Shown: piece after piece, positions 28,085-36,578 of the stretch
Layout: every line of letters begins with the position of its first letter
Position numbering within the stretch: the stretch's first letter is position 1
Source of the DNA: Xanthomonas cucurbitae
GTDB taxonomy: Bacteria; Pseudomonadota; Gammaproteobacteria; Xanthomonadales; Xanthomonadaceae
Reading direction: 5' to 3'
Assembly (NCBI RefSeq): GCF_002939885.1
Contig: NZ_MDED01000029.1
Span: forward strand, 1 to 52,393
DNA: 52,393 nt
The notes under the pieces: generated by a model
The model's database searches: none
Seen by the model: only the letters and a program-made list of their open reading frames with translations
What the model was told of the DNA's origin: nothing
Translations under genes and position numbers: made by a program

Positions 28085-28957
28085 TCAGCTGCGGAGACGC
28101 TCCAGCTGCGCTTGCAGGGCGACGACCTTGGACTGCAGGGCGGCGTTCTCGGTCTCCAGTTCGCTGACGCGGCGTTGCAAGGCCTTGAGGTCGCGGCGCT
28201 CGGCTTCGCCACCTTCGGCTTCGTCGGGTCTAGGCTTGCGCTTGGCATCGCGGACGCGCTTGGCCGCCTGCTTGAGTTCGGCCTTGCCGGCGTGGGCTGC
28301 GGCGCGCTGCTCATCTGCGGACAGGGTAGCCACGGCAGCGGCGGCGCTGATCGAGATCTCGCCGGCCTTCACCGCCTGCACCACCTCCGGCGCGGCCTGT
28401 TTGTGGATGCGTTCGATCATCACCACCTGGTTGCTGCTCAGGCGTGCTTCGCGCGCCAGCTCGGCGCGGCTGACCGGGGTGGAGGTCTCGTCCCATGGTG
28501 GGGTGTCGTTGTCCTGGCTCGCCTGTCCATTGCCACGGTCGTGCACGGCATGGTCGTCGCTGTCGGATGACGTGGACGCGTCGGCCACGCTGGGTGCCTC
28601 GGCGGCGGTATCGGCGTCGCGCTGGGTACGCTGGCGCGCAGCCAGGATCTCGCGCTTGCGCAGCGCCAGCACACCGCGCTGGAAATCGGACACGCTGCGC
28701 CGGCCCAGGTGCTGTTCGATCATCCACAGGTGCACGTCCTGCATCGACGTGAAGCGCGGGTTCTGTACGGTCTGGAACGGCAGTCCGTGCTTCTGGCAGA
28801 GGCCGTAGCGGTTGTGGCCGTCCACCAGCACATCGCCCCACAGCACCAGCGCGTCGCGGCAGCCCTCGGCCAACAGGCTGCGCTCCAGCGCCTCGTGCTC
28901 GTCGGGGGTCAGGGGGTCGATGTAGGCCTTGAGTTCTTCTTTGACAACGATGTTCAT
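28085..28957 (-). CDS. ParB-like nuclease-domain protein, orphan
   Basis: The 290-residue protein begins MNIVVKEELKAYIDPLTPDE; residues 15-60 contain a ParB/Srx-like segment with GCRDALVLWGDVLVDGHNRYG, the pattern of ParB N-terminal domains. A central low-complexity acidic stretch (about 115-165) is followed by a KorB/HTH-like region (RAELAREARLSSNQVVMIERI, about 175-195) and a C-terminal coiled coil (about 245-290: RVSELETENAALQSKVVALQ). No parA is beside it, so it is not a standard partition pair. Similar proteins are labelled plasmid replication/partition related in Xanthomonas. The ATG at 28957 starts the conserved part; a -10 like TACAAT lies about 40 bases upstream. Its role is unknown. 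Confidence 0.75.
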   Translation of the reverse strand: MNIVVKEELKAYIDPLTPDEHEALERSLLAEGCRDALVLWGDVLVDGHNRYGLCQKHGLPFQTVQNPRFTSMQDVHLWMIEQHLGRRSVSDFQRGVLALRKREILAARQRTQRDADTAAEAPSVADASTSSDSDDHAVHDRGNGQASQDNDTPPWDETSTPVSRAELAREARLSSNQVVMIERIHKQAAPEVVQAVKAGEISISAAAAVATLSADEQRAAAHAGKAELKQAAKRVRDAKRKPRPDEAEGGEAERRDLKALQRRVSELETENAALQSKVVALQAQLERLRS

Positions 28958-29352
28958 GCGGCAACTGCAGGGGGAGTGCGGGGCCGGCATTGTAGTGAGG
29001 CGGCCCGGGCTTTGCGCGCTTGACCCGGCACCAGCGCGCATGCGAGGCCGGTGGCAAGGCGCGGGCTGCGCCGCAGTGCATCGGCGGTGGCGCAATCTAG
29101 TCGGTAAGGACTAGTCAATTAGTCGCACTGTCGGCCGCTAACCTCAAGGAAGGCTTGCGTGGCTTGGGGCTGCTGGCGCGATGGAACGCTGCCGTGCGGG
29201 ACCGAGCATTGCAAAGCTGCGGGGATCGCCGATGATGCGCCAGACCGGTGCCGGTCGGGGCTGGTTGCCGTTGTCTGCCATGCGCGCCATACCAATCCAT
29301 CGCAGCCGTCAATCGTATTCATCGCAGCACTTTTACTTTGGGGGAAATGGGA
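28958..29352. other. Divergent intergenic region
   Basis: This 395-base region separates the ParB-like gene (minus) from the OFA transporter (plus) and must hold both promoters. A perfect 6-bp inverted repeat CTAGTC / GACTAG (29097-29114) continues into TCAATTAGTC and could be a regulator site. No RNA gene or further coding frame was recognised. Confidence 0.4.
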
Positions 29353-31032
29353 ATGACGCAAGGATCCATCGTGGCGACAGCCAGCGGCGCCAGCGCCGGT
29401 CTGCTGTCCAAGGAGCGCATCGTTGCGCGTCCGGGGTTCAACCGTTGGCTGGTACCGCCGGCCGCGTTGGCGATCCACCTGTGCATCGGCATGGCCTACG
29501 GCTTCAGCGTGTTCTGGCTGCCGTTGTCCAAGGCGCTGGGCATCACCGAAGCGATCGCCTGTCCGGCCGACATGGGCTTGTTCGCCCGCATGGTGTCCAC
29601 GACCTGCGACTGGAAGATCAGCGAATTGCAGTGGATGTACACGCTGTTCTTCGTGCTGCTGGGCTGCTCGGCGGCGATCTGGGGCGGCTGGCTGGAACGC
29701 GCCGGACCGCGCAAGGCGGGCGTGGTATCGGCGCTGTGCTGGTGCGGCGGCCTGGTGATCTCGGCGATGGGTATCCACTTCCACCAGATCTGGATGCTGT
29801 GGCTGGGCTCGGGCGTGATCGGCGGGATTGGTCTGGGCCTGGGCTACATCTCGCCGGTGTCCACCCTGATTAAATGGTTCCCCGACCGCCGCGGCATGGC
29901 GACTGGCATGGCCATCATGGGCTTCGGCGGCGGCGCGATGATCGGCAGCCCGCTGGCCGATGCGCTGATGCGCCACTTCGCCACCCCCACGTCGGTGGGC
30001 GTGATGGAAACCTTCCTGGTCATGGCCGCGCTGTATTTCGTGTTCATGATGGCTGGCGCCTTCGGCTACCGCGTGCCGCCGAGCGGCTGGACGCCGGCTG
30101 GCTGGACCGCGCCGGTGGCCAGCTCCAACACCATGATTACCTCCAACCATGTGCACGTGAAGAAGGTCTGGGGCATCCCGCAGTTCTGGCTGTTGTGGGG
30201 CGTGCTGTGCCTGAACGTGTCGGCCGGTATCGGCGTGATCGGCATGTCCTCGCCGATGCTGCAGGAAGTATTTGGCGGCCGCCTGATCGGCGTGGATGTC
30301 GGCTTTGGCAGCCTGGACCCCACCCAGCTGGCCAGCATCGCCGCCATCGCGGCGGGGTTCACCGGCTTGCTCAGCCTGTTCAACATCGGCGGCCGCTTCT
30401 TCTGGGCCAGCATGTCCGACAAGCTCGGCCGCAAGAATACCTACACGGTGTTCTTCCTGCTCGGCATCTGCCTGTATGCGGCGGCGCCATCGGCCGGTAA
30501 CGTGGGCGGCATTGCGCTGTTCGTGGGCATTTTCTGCATCATCCTGTCGATGTACGGCGGCGGCTTCGCCACCATTCCGGCGTACCTGGCCGACCTGTTC
30601 GGCACCCAGATGGTGGGCGCCATCCACGGCCGCCTGCTGACAGCCTGGGCCACTGCCGGCATCCTCGGCCCGGTGGTGGTGGGTTATATGCGCGAGTACC
30701 AGCTGGCCCACGGCAGCCCGCCGTCACAGGTCTACAACACCACCATGTACATCCTCGCCGGCATGCTCGTGCTCGGCCTGATCTGCAATCTGCTGGTGCG
30801 TCCGGTGGCCGCGCGTCATTTCATGACGCCCGACGAACTGGCGCGCGAAAAGCAGCTGGCGCACGAAAAGGTCGACCGCAGCGGTCATGCGGTGTTGCCG
30901 CCGGAGCAGATGGCGCGCATCGGCCACGGTGGCAATCCCGCGCTGGTGGCGGTTGCCTGGTTGGCAGTGGGTATCCCGATGCTGTTCGGCATCTGGGTGA
31001 CGCTGCAGAAAGCCTTCGTGCTGTTCCATTGA
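29353..31032 (+). CDS. MFS transporter, OFA (oxalate/formate antiporter-like) family
   Basis: The 559-residue transporter has twelve predicted membrane spans in two halves. The first starts near residue 36 (VPPAALAIHLCIGMAYGFSV); a typical OFA loop contains ISELQWMYTLFF, and GLGLGYISPVSTLIKWFPDR (about 160-179) is the family hallmark. The second half has WASMSDKLGRKNTY after the sixth span. An insertion of about 35 residues in the first external loop (ITEAIACPADMGLFARMVST) is unusual. It is followed 6 bases later by fdhD and then a formate-dehydrogenase-like gene, so formate or oxalate is the likely substrate, by context only. ATG at 29353 with GGGAA nearby; the upstream frame to 29248 was rejected. 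Confidence 0.85.
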   Translation: MTQGSIVATASGASAGLLSKERIVARPGFNRWLVPPAALAIHLCIGMAYGFSVFWLPLSKALGITEAIACPADMGLFARMVSTTCDWKISELQWMYTLFFVLLGCSAAIWGGWLERAGPRKAGVVSALCWCGGLVISAMGIHFHQIWMLWLGSGVIGGIGLGLGYISPVSTLIKWFPDRRGMATGMAIMGFGGGAMIGSPLADALMRHFATPTSVGVMETFLVMAALYFVFMMAGAFGYRVPPSGWTPAGWTAPVASSNTMITSNHVHVKKVWGIPQFWLLWGVLCLNVSAGIGVIGMSSPMLQEVFGGRLIGVDVGFGSLDPTQLASIAAIAAGFTGLLSLFNIGGRFFWASMSDKLGRKNTYTVFFLLGICLYAAAPSAGNVGGIALFVGIFCIILSMYGGGFATIPAYLADLFGTQMVGAIHGRLLTAWATAGILGPVVVGYMREYQLAHGSPPSQVYNTTMYILAGMLVLGLICNLLVRPVAARHFMTPDELAREKQLAHEKVDRSGHAVLPPEQMARIGHGGNPALVAVAWLAVGIPMLFGIWVTLQKAFVLFH

Positions 31033-31038
31033 GGTGAG

Positions 31039-31884
31039 ATGACCACTCCGTCCTCGCGCTCGGTGCGCCCTGGCAGCGTGGTGCGCACGGTGTTCCGACA
31101 TCGTGGCGGGCGCGGTGCCACGGTGCAGGACCAGGTGGCGGCCGAAATGCCGGTTGCGCTGATCTACAACCAGGTGCCGTTCGCGGTGATGATGGCCACG
31201 CCTGAAGACCTGGAAGACTTTGCGCTGGGCTTTTCGCTGAGCGAAGGCATCGTCGACCACCCGCAGGAGCTGCGGGTGGTCGCGGTGGAGACCTTTCTGG
31301 AAGGCGCTTCGTTGCAGATCGAGATCCCGCCCGAGCGTGCCGCCGCACTGGACCGGCGGCGGCGCAACCTGGATGGGCGCAGCGGTTGCGGGGTGTGCGG
31401 CAACGAATCGATCGAGGCGGTGCTGCGCGTGCCGCCGGTGGTGCAGTCCGCCTTGCAGATCGATGCGGACGCGTTGGCGCGCGCGCTGGCTGGGCTGCAC
31501 GCGCAGCAGCCGATCGCCGCGCAGACCGGCGCGGTGCACGCGGCCGGATGGGCTGATGCCGAGGGTGTCGTGCAGCTGGTACGCGAAGACGTTGGCCGGC
31601 ATAACGCCCTGGACAAGTTGATCGGTGCATTGGCGCAGGCGCGCATCGATGCATCGCAAGGATTTGCGGTGGTCACCAGCCGCGCCAGTTTTGAGATGGC
31701 CATGAAAGCCGCGCAGGCCCGGATACCGCTGCTTGCAGCGATCTCCGCGCCCACCGCGCTGGCGATCAGCCTGGCCGACAGTGCGGGCGTGACCCTGATC
31801 GGGTTTGCCCGCGATCACGATTGTGTTGTTTACAGCCATCCGCAGCGCCTGAACCTGGGCGTGGCGGTGGGAGAGCCCGCATGA
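31039..31884 (+). CDS. fdhD: Formate dehydrogenase accessory sulfurtransferase FdhD
   Basis: This cytoplasmic protein passes sulfur from IscS to the molybdopterin cofactor of formate dehydrogenases. The 281-residue product contains the functional cysteine pair C117-x-x-C120 in SGCGVCGNESIE and the family blocks EDLEDFALGFSLSEGIV (about 56-72) and EDVGRHNALDKLIG (about 190-203). It begins 6 bases after the transporter stop (GAGGTGAG before the ATG) and overlaps the next gene by four bases (ATGA), so it is co-translated with the oxidoreductase it presumably activates. Confidence 0.93.
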   Translation: MTTPSSRSVRPGSVVRTVFRHRGGRGATVQDQVAAEMPVALIYNQVPFAVMMATPEDLEDFALGFSLSEGIVDHPQELRVVAVETFLEGASLQIEIPPERAAALDRRRRNLDGRSGCGVCGNESIEAVLRVPPVVQSALQIDADALARALAGLHAQQPIAAQTGAVHAAGWADAEGVVQLVREDVGRHNALDKLIGALAQARIDASQGFAVVTSRASFEMAMKAAQARIPLLAAISAPTALAISLADSAGVTLIGFARDHDCVVYSHPQRLNLGVAVGEPA

Positions 31885-34229
31885 GCAAGAAGACCATCAA
31901 GCAGTACGACAATCCCGCTGGCGGCTGGGGCGCATTGCGCTCGGTCGCCAAGCACCTGATGGAACAGGACATCGCAGTGCAGGGCGCCAAGACGCTGCTG
32001 CATGCCAACCAACCGGACGGCTTCGACTGCCCCGGCTGCGCCTGGCCCGACCGCGATCACACCTCCACCTTCGAGTTCTGCGAGAACGGCGCCAAGGCTG
32101 TGGCGGCCGAGTCCACCGCGCGCCGTGCCGGGGCGCAGCTGTTCGCTTCGCACAGCGTCAGCCTGTTGTCGCAGTACAGCGACTACTGGCTGGAGGGGCA
32201 GGGCCGGCTGACCGAGCCGATGCGCTATGACGCGGCCACCGACCATTACGTACCAGTGAGCTGGGATGAGGCGTTTGCGCAGATCGCCAGCCATCTCAAT
32301 GGCCTGGCCAGCCCCGATGAGGCGATCTTCTACACTTCCGGGCGCACCAGCAACGAGGCGGCGTTCCTGTACCAGCTGTTCGTGCGTGAGTTCGGCACCA
32401 ACAACTTTCCCGACTGCTCCAACATGTGCCACGAACCCTCCGGCACCGCGCTGCGCTCGCAGATCGGCGTGGGCAAGGGCACGGTGTCGCTGCACGATTT
32501 CGAACTGGCCGATGCCATCTTCATCTTCGGCCAGAACCCAGGCACCAATCACCCGCGCATGCTCGGCGAGTTGCGTCAGGCCTCCAAGCGTGGCGCGGCG
32601 ATTGCCGCGTTCAATCCGCTGCGCGAGCGCGGGCTTGAAAAGTTCGCCGACCCGCAGGACAAGCTGGAGATGCTGCACAACGGCTCCACGCGCATCGCAT
32701 CGGATTACTTCCAGCTCAAGATCGGCGGCGATCTGGCTGCGATCAAGGGCATCATCAAGCATGTGCTCGAACGCGACGCGCAGGCACAGCGCGAAGGTAC
32801 GCCGCGCTTGCTGGACCTGGATTTCATCGCCGAGCACACCGCCAATTTCGACGCCTTTGTCGCGGACGTGCAGGCCGAGTCCTGGGACACCATTGTCGAG
32901 GAATCCGGGCTGGACGAAGCGGCGCTGCGCAAGGCCGGGCAGATCTACCTCAACGCCGGGAGCGTGATCGCCTGCTGGGGCATGGGTATCACCCAGCACA
33001 AGCATTCGGTGGCCACCATCCACATGATTACCAACCTGCTGTTGCTGCGCGGCCACCTGGGCCGGCCCGGCGCAGGCGTGTGCCCGGTGCGCGGGCATAG
33101 CAACGTGCAGGGCGACCGCACGATGATGATCTACGAAAAGCCGCCGGCCGCGTTCCTGGACAAGCTGCAGTCGGTGTTCGGCTTCGCGCCGCCGCGGGCG
33201 GACGGCTTCGATACCGTCGGCGCCATCGAGGCAATGCTGGATGGTCGCGGCAAGGTGTTCTTCGCGATGGGCGGCAACTTCGCCGCGGCCACGCCCGATA
33301 CCGAGGCCACGCACCGTGCGTTGCGCAACTGCGACCTCACCGTGCATGTCACCACCAAGCTCAATCGCAGCCACCTGGTGCATGGGCGCGAGGCGCTGAT
33401 CCTGCCGTGCCTGGGCCGCACCGAAATCGACATCCAGGACGCCGGCGCGCAAGGAGTGACGGTGGAGGATTCGATGAGCATGGTGCACCTGTCGGCCGGC
33501 ATCAATCCGCCGGCCTCGCCGGACCTGTTGTCCGAGCCGGCGATCGTGGCACGCATGGCCGAAGCCACCTTGGGTGCGCGCAGCGCGATCCGCTGGCGCT
33601 GGCTGGTGGGCGACTACGACCGTGTGCGTGATCTGATCGCGCAGGTGTTCCCGGATTTTGCCGACTTCAACCAGCGGGTGCGCGTGCCGGGGGGCTTTCG
33701 CCTGTCCAACACCGCGCGCGACCGCAAGTGGGTCACGCCCGAGCAACGCGCGGTGTTCAAATCGCATGCAGTGCCTACCGACAACCCGATCCACCGCGCG
33801 CGGCGTTCGCGGGGCGATCAGATGGTCTTCACGCTAGCCACCACGCGCTCGCACGACCAATACAACACCACCATCTACGGACTGGACGATCGCTATCGCG
33901 GCGTGTTCGGCGAGCGCCGCGTGCTGTTCATCAACGGCGCCGACATTGCCGCGCTCAACATGAAGGCCGGCGATTGGGTGGACCTGGAGAGCTTGTGCGA
34001 GGACGGCGTGCGCCGTGAGGCGCGGCGCTTCCTGCTGGTGGACTACAACATCCCGCGTGGCTGCCTGGCGGCGTACTACCCGGAAACCAACGCGCTGGTG
34101 CCGCTGTCCAGCTTCGCCGACGAAGCGCGCACGCCCACCTCCAAGTCGATTCCGGTGATCGTGCTGCCGCACCGCGCCGAAACCGCCGACGCGGCGCCGC
34201 GCGACATCGGGGCCGTGCTTGTCCGCTGA
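31881..34229 (+). CDS. FdhF/YdeP-family molybdopterin oxidoreductase
   Basis: The 782-residue protein is related to formate dehydrogenase alpha subunits. It lacks the N-terminal four-cysteine iron-sulfur domain of FdhF; near the start only CPGC (50-53) and Cys67 are present, as in the YdeP group. Residues 179-187 read CSNMCHEPS; Cys183 stands where E. coli FdhF has selenocysteine, a likely molybdenum ligand. Typical cofactor segments follow (FGQNPGTNHPRML at about 215, AMGGNFAAATPD at about 455, and a C-terminal molydopterin-binding region from about 640 with SHDQYNTTIYG). Start ATG 31881 overlaps fdhD by four bases. Whether formate is the true substrate is not shown by sequence. Confidence 0.87.
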   Translation: MSKKTIKQYDNPAGGWGALRSVAKHLMEQDIAVQGAKTLLHANQPDGFDCPGCAWPDRDHTSTFEFCENGAKAVAAESTARRAGAQLFASHSVSLLSQYSDYWLEGQGRLTEPMRYDAATDHYVPVSWDEAFAQIASHLNGLASPDEAIFYTSGRTSNEAAFLYQLFVREFGTNNFPDCSNMCHEPSGTALRSQIGVGKGTVSLHDFELADAIFIFGQNPGTNHPRMLGELRQASKRGAAIAAFNPLRERGLEKFADPQDKLEMLHNGSTRIASDYFQLKIGGDLAAIKGIIKHVLERDAQAQREGTPRLLDLDFIAEHTANFDAFVADVQAESWDTIVEESGLDEAALRKAGQIYLNAGSVIACWGMGITQHKHSVATIHMITNLLLLRGHLGRPGAGVCPVRGHSNVQGDRTMMIYEKPPAAFLDKLQSVFGFAPPRADGFDTVGAIEAMLDGRGKVFFAMGGNFAAATPDTEATHRALRNCDLTVHVTTKLNRSHLVHGREALILPCLGRTEIDIQDAGAQGVTVEDSMSMVHLSAGINPPASPDLLSEPAIVARMAEATLGARSAIRWRWLVGDYDRVRDLIAQVFPDFADFNQRVRVPGGFRLSNTARDRKWVTPEQRAVFKSHAVPTDNPIHRARRSRGDQMVFTLATTRSHDQYNTTIYGLDDRYRGVFGERRVLFINGADIAALNMKAGDWVDLESLCEDGVRREARRFLLVDYNIPRGCLAAYYPETNALVPLSSFADEARTPTSKSIPVIVLPHRAETADAAPRDIGAVLVR

Positions 34230-34497
34230 CCCGCAGCTCACTGCACAGCTATTGCACGCCCTGGCCGAGGCACCGCAGGGCGTGTCTCTGGCGAAGTTGT
34301 GCAAGCAGCTGGGCGTGCGCATGAGCGTGCTGCTACGCACGCTCGCCTGGCTGGGCACGGCCAACCTGGACGGTGAACCGGGTCCGGACTGGGTGCGTGT
34401 AGAAGAGCGTGGCGAACGCCAATTTGCGGTGCTAACGCCTGCCGGCCTGGTTGAACACGTGCAAGGTGCAACGGCGCAAGTGCCGCAGGGCGGTTGA
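34219..34497 (+). CDS. Small protein coupled to the oxidoreductase, possible winged helix
   Basis: A 92-residue product starting with TTG at 34219, overlapping the oxidoreductase end by 11 bases. Residues 5-45 (QLTAQLLHALAEAPQGVSLA, then KLCKQLGVRMSVLLRTLAWL) look like a winged-helix DNA-binding fold, with a beta wing in WVRVEERGERQFAVLT. No cysteines suited to a metal centre and no membrane segment. The position at the end of the fdh operon suggests a regulator or assembly factor for it. I do not recognise a named family. Confidence 0.6.
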   Translation: MSADPQLTAQLLHALAEAPQGVSLAKLCKQLGVRMSVLLRTLAWLGTANLDGEPGPDWVRVEERGERQFAVLTPAGLVEHVQGATAQVPQGG

Positions 34498-35086
34498 GCG
34501 ATCTTCCCGCTTTGATGAAGAGCTGGCGGTGTTTTGGATTTGGTTGGCACCGCATCCAGGAACGACGAGGGTCACGGGTTTGTGCCAAAAGCGTCGTTGG
34601 GCGCGCGCGCGGTGCCCTCACCGCACCAGAACGTTGGTCGGCGGTTTTGAGAAGCGGCTCCTGATGCGGTAGCGGCGCAGCACACTCAGCGAACGTCGCC
34701 TGTCGCTTGCACTGACAGACCGACCCTCTCGAATGGTCCTTGCCCGCTCACCGTCGCTGGACCTTACGCGGCATGGATGCCGCGTAAAAGCCTACAGGGA
34801 TGTACTTGCGGCGTGTCCCGCGATGGTGGGCGGGCAAGGGCCTCCTGCAAACCGACAAAGCTTTAGCGGGACATAGTCGAAGCGACGCCACAAAACAGGC
34901 GCTTTGCAACCGAAGCACTTTAAACAACAGCTGGCGACACCTTGTCGTCCGCCTTGGGCGGGTGAGGACGTCCTGGCCCACAGCACTGTCGGTCACGCTT
35001 GCAACTTTTACCAATCGGTTGGCCTGCGCAAAGCCCTGCCGCGATCTGCCAGAATCGGCCGTCTTGTTTCCGGATGCCGACTACCG
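34498..35086. other. Intergenic region with a structured repeat
   Basis: 589 bases between the fdh operon and the MHS transporter gene. It contains the element at 34738-34839 described separately. A loose inverted pair (TTGGCAC at about 34541 and GTGCCAA at about 34583) is also present. No coding frame here has convincing protein features. The promoter of the downstream gene must lie in the last 200 bases, but no clear hexamers were found. Confidence 0.5.
34738..34839. repeat. Structured intergenic element, long stem with inner hairpin
   Basis: Two 20-base arms, 34738-34757 and 34820-34839, pair with two mismatches (CCTTGCCCGCTCACC against GGTGGGCGGGCAAGG). Inside them sits a perfect hairpin, TTACGCGGCAT / ATGCCGCGTAA with a GG loop (34764-34787), and a weaker one from GGGA (34797) to TCCC (34819). 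The nested layout resembles a small non-autonomous mobile element or an RNA-structured repeat. I recall related sequences in Xanthomonas intergenic regions but cannot confirm that here. Confidence 0.6.
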
Positions 35087-36394
35087 ATGACTGCCGCCGC
35101 GTCGCTTGCTACGCCCACCAATTCGCCTGCGCGCGTGCTGTTTGCCAGCCTGATCGGCACCACCATCGAATTCTTCGATTTCTATATCTACGCCACTGCG
35201 GCGGTACTGGTGTTTCCCGCGCTGTTCTTTCCGGCCGGCGATGGCAGCGCGGCGATGCTGCAGTCGCTGGCCACCTTTGCGGTGGCCTTCATCGCGCGGC
35301 CGGTGGGCTCGGCGGTGTTCGGCCACTTTGGCGATCGCATTGGCCGCAAGGCGACGCTGGTGGCGGCGTTGCTGACGATGGGCCTGTCCACGGTGGCGAT
35401 CGGCCTGTTGCCCGGTTATGCGCAGATCGGCGTGCTGGCGCCGGCGCTACTGGCGGTGTGTCGCTTTGGTCAGGGGTTGGGCCTGGGCGGCGAATGGGGC
35501 GGGGCGGTGTTGCTGGCCACCGAAAACGCCCCGCCTGGCAAACGGGTGTGGTACGGCATGTTTCCGCAGCTGGGCGCGCCGCTGGGCTTTTTGCTGTCCA
35601 CCGGCACCTTCCTGGGCATGGGGGCATTGCTGGACGATGCCGATTTCCTGGCCTGGGGCTGGCGGGTGCCATTCCTGGCCAGCGCGCTGCTGGTCGCCAT
35701 CGGGTTGTGGGTGCGCCTGAGCATCACCGAGACCCCGGATTTCCAGAAGACCCTGGATCGCAAGACACGCGTGCGCCTGCCGCTGGGCACGGTGATCTCG
35801 CAGCATTGGCCGGCGTTGATCGTGGGCACCCTGGGCGCGTTCGCCACCTTCGTGCTGTTTTATCTGATGACCGTCTTTGCGCTGGGCTATGGCACCAAGA
35901 CCCTGGGCTACGCCAAGGAACAATTCCTGCTGCTGCAGATGGCCGGCATCGTGTTCTTTGCGCTGGGCATCCCGCTGTCGGCGAAGTTCGGCGACCGCCA
36001 TGGGGCGCCGCTGGCGATGCTGCTGGCCAGCATCGCCATCATTGCGTTCGGGATGGCGTTTGCGCCGTTGTTTCAGGCCGGCCATCCACTGCAGGTGCTT
36101 GGCTTCCTGTCGCTGGGATTCTTCTTCATGGGGCTGACCTATGGGCCCTGCGGCACCTTGCTGGCGGAGTTGTATCCCACCGAGGTGCGCTACACCGGCG
36201 CATCCTTGTCGTTCAATCTGGCCAGCATCCTGGGCGCGGCACCGGCGCCGTACGTCGCCACGCAACTGGCCGCGCGCTACGGCGTGCAGGCGGTGGGCTA
36301 CTATCTGGGTGCCACTGCGGTGCTGAGCCTGCTGGCGTTGATGGTCGCGCGGCGACCGCGCCGGCAGACGATTGGCGGCAAGCATTCCAGCTAG
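35087..36394 (+). CDS. MFS transporter, metabolite:H+ symporter (MHS) family
   Basis: The 435-residue permease has twelve predicted spans. It carries the MHS hallmarks SLIGTTIEFFDFYIYATAA in TM1 (about 21-39), FGHFGDRIGRKATL in the loop after TM2, RFGQGLGLGGEWGGA in TM4, and FLSLGFFFMGLTYGPCG in TM10. The family includes ShiA, ProP and KgtP; the substrate is not predictable. The ATG at 35087 sits directly before the conserved start; the upstream open frame (to 34904) crosses non-coding sequence. Monocistronic as far as can be seen; the next gene is convergent. Confidence 0.87.
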   Translation: MTAAASLATPTNSPARVLFASLIGTTIEFFDFYIYATAAVLVFPALFFPAGDGSAAMLQSLATFAVAFIARPVGSAVFGHFGDRIGRKATLVAALLTMGLSTVAIGLLPGYAQIGVLAPALLAVCRFGQGLGLGGEWGGAVLLATENAPPGKRVWYGMFPQLGAPLGFLLSTGTFLGMGALLDDADFLAWGWRVPFLASALLVAIGLWVRLSITETPDFQKTLDRKTRVRLPLGTVISQHWPALIVGTLGAFATFVLFYLMTVFALGYGTKTLGYAKEQFLLLQMAGIVFFALGIPLSAKFGDRHGAPLAMLLASIAIIAFGMAFAPLFQAGHPLQVLGFLSLGFFFMGLTYGPCGTLLAELYPTEVRYTGASLSFNLASILGAAPAPYVATQLAARYGVQAVGYYLGATAVLSLLALMVARRPRRQTIGGKHSS

Positions 36395-36578
36395 CTGGGC
36401 GCCAGGCGCGCCGAGGTGTCTCCGGTAACGCTTCGTCGCGCTCGGGTGCGTTCCGACGGGGCATCGTCGTTGCCTGACACCTTGTGCAGGTAAGTGCGGG
36501 CGTGGCTATATCCGGACCCGGCTTCTTGCATCAGACGCGGCGTGTGCTGCCACGCCATGCAGCGCGGCGTCCTGGCAA

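Noticed and set aside
27551..28167. Overlapping plus-strand frames in the 100-bp array
   Set aside because: They are products of the repeat. The unit is not a multiple of three, so the same DNA is read in all frames.
28085..28957. ParB-like gene as evidence of an integrated plasmid
   Set aside because: No parA, replication gene, or attachment site is present; neighbours are ordinary chromosomal genes.
35447..36385. Antisense open frame opposite the MHS transporter
   Set aside because: Gln/Arg/His-rich composition typical of shadow frames; the sense protein has clear family motifs.
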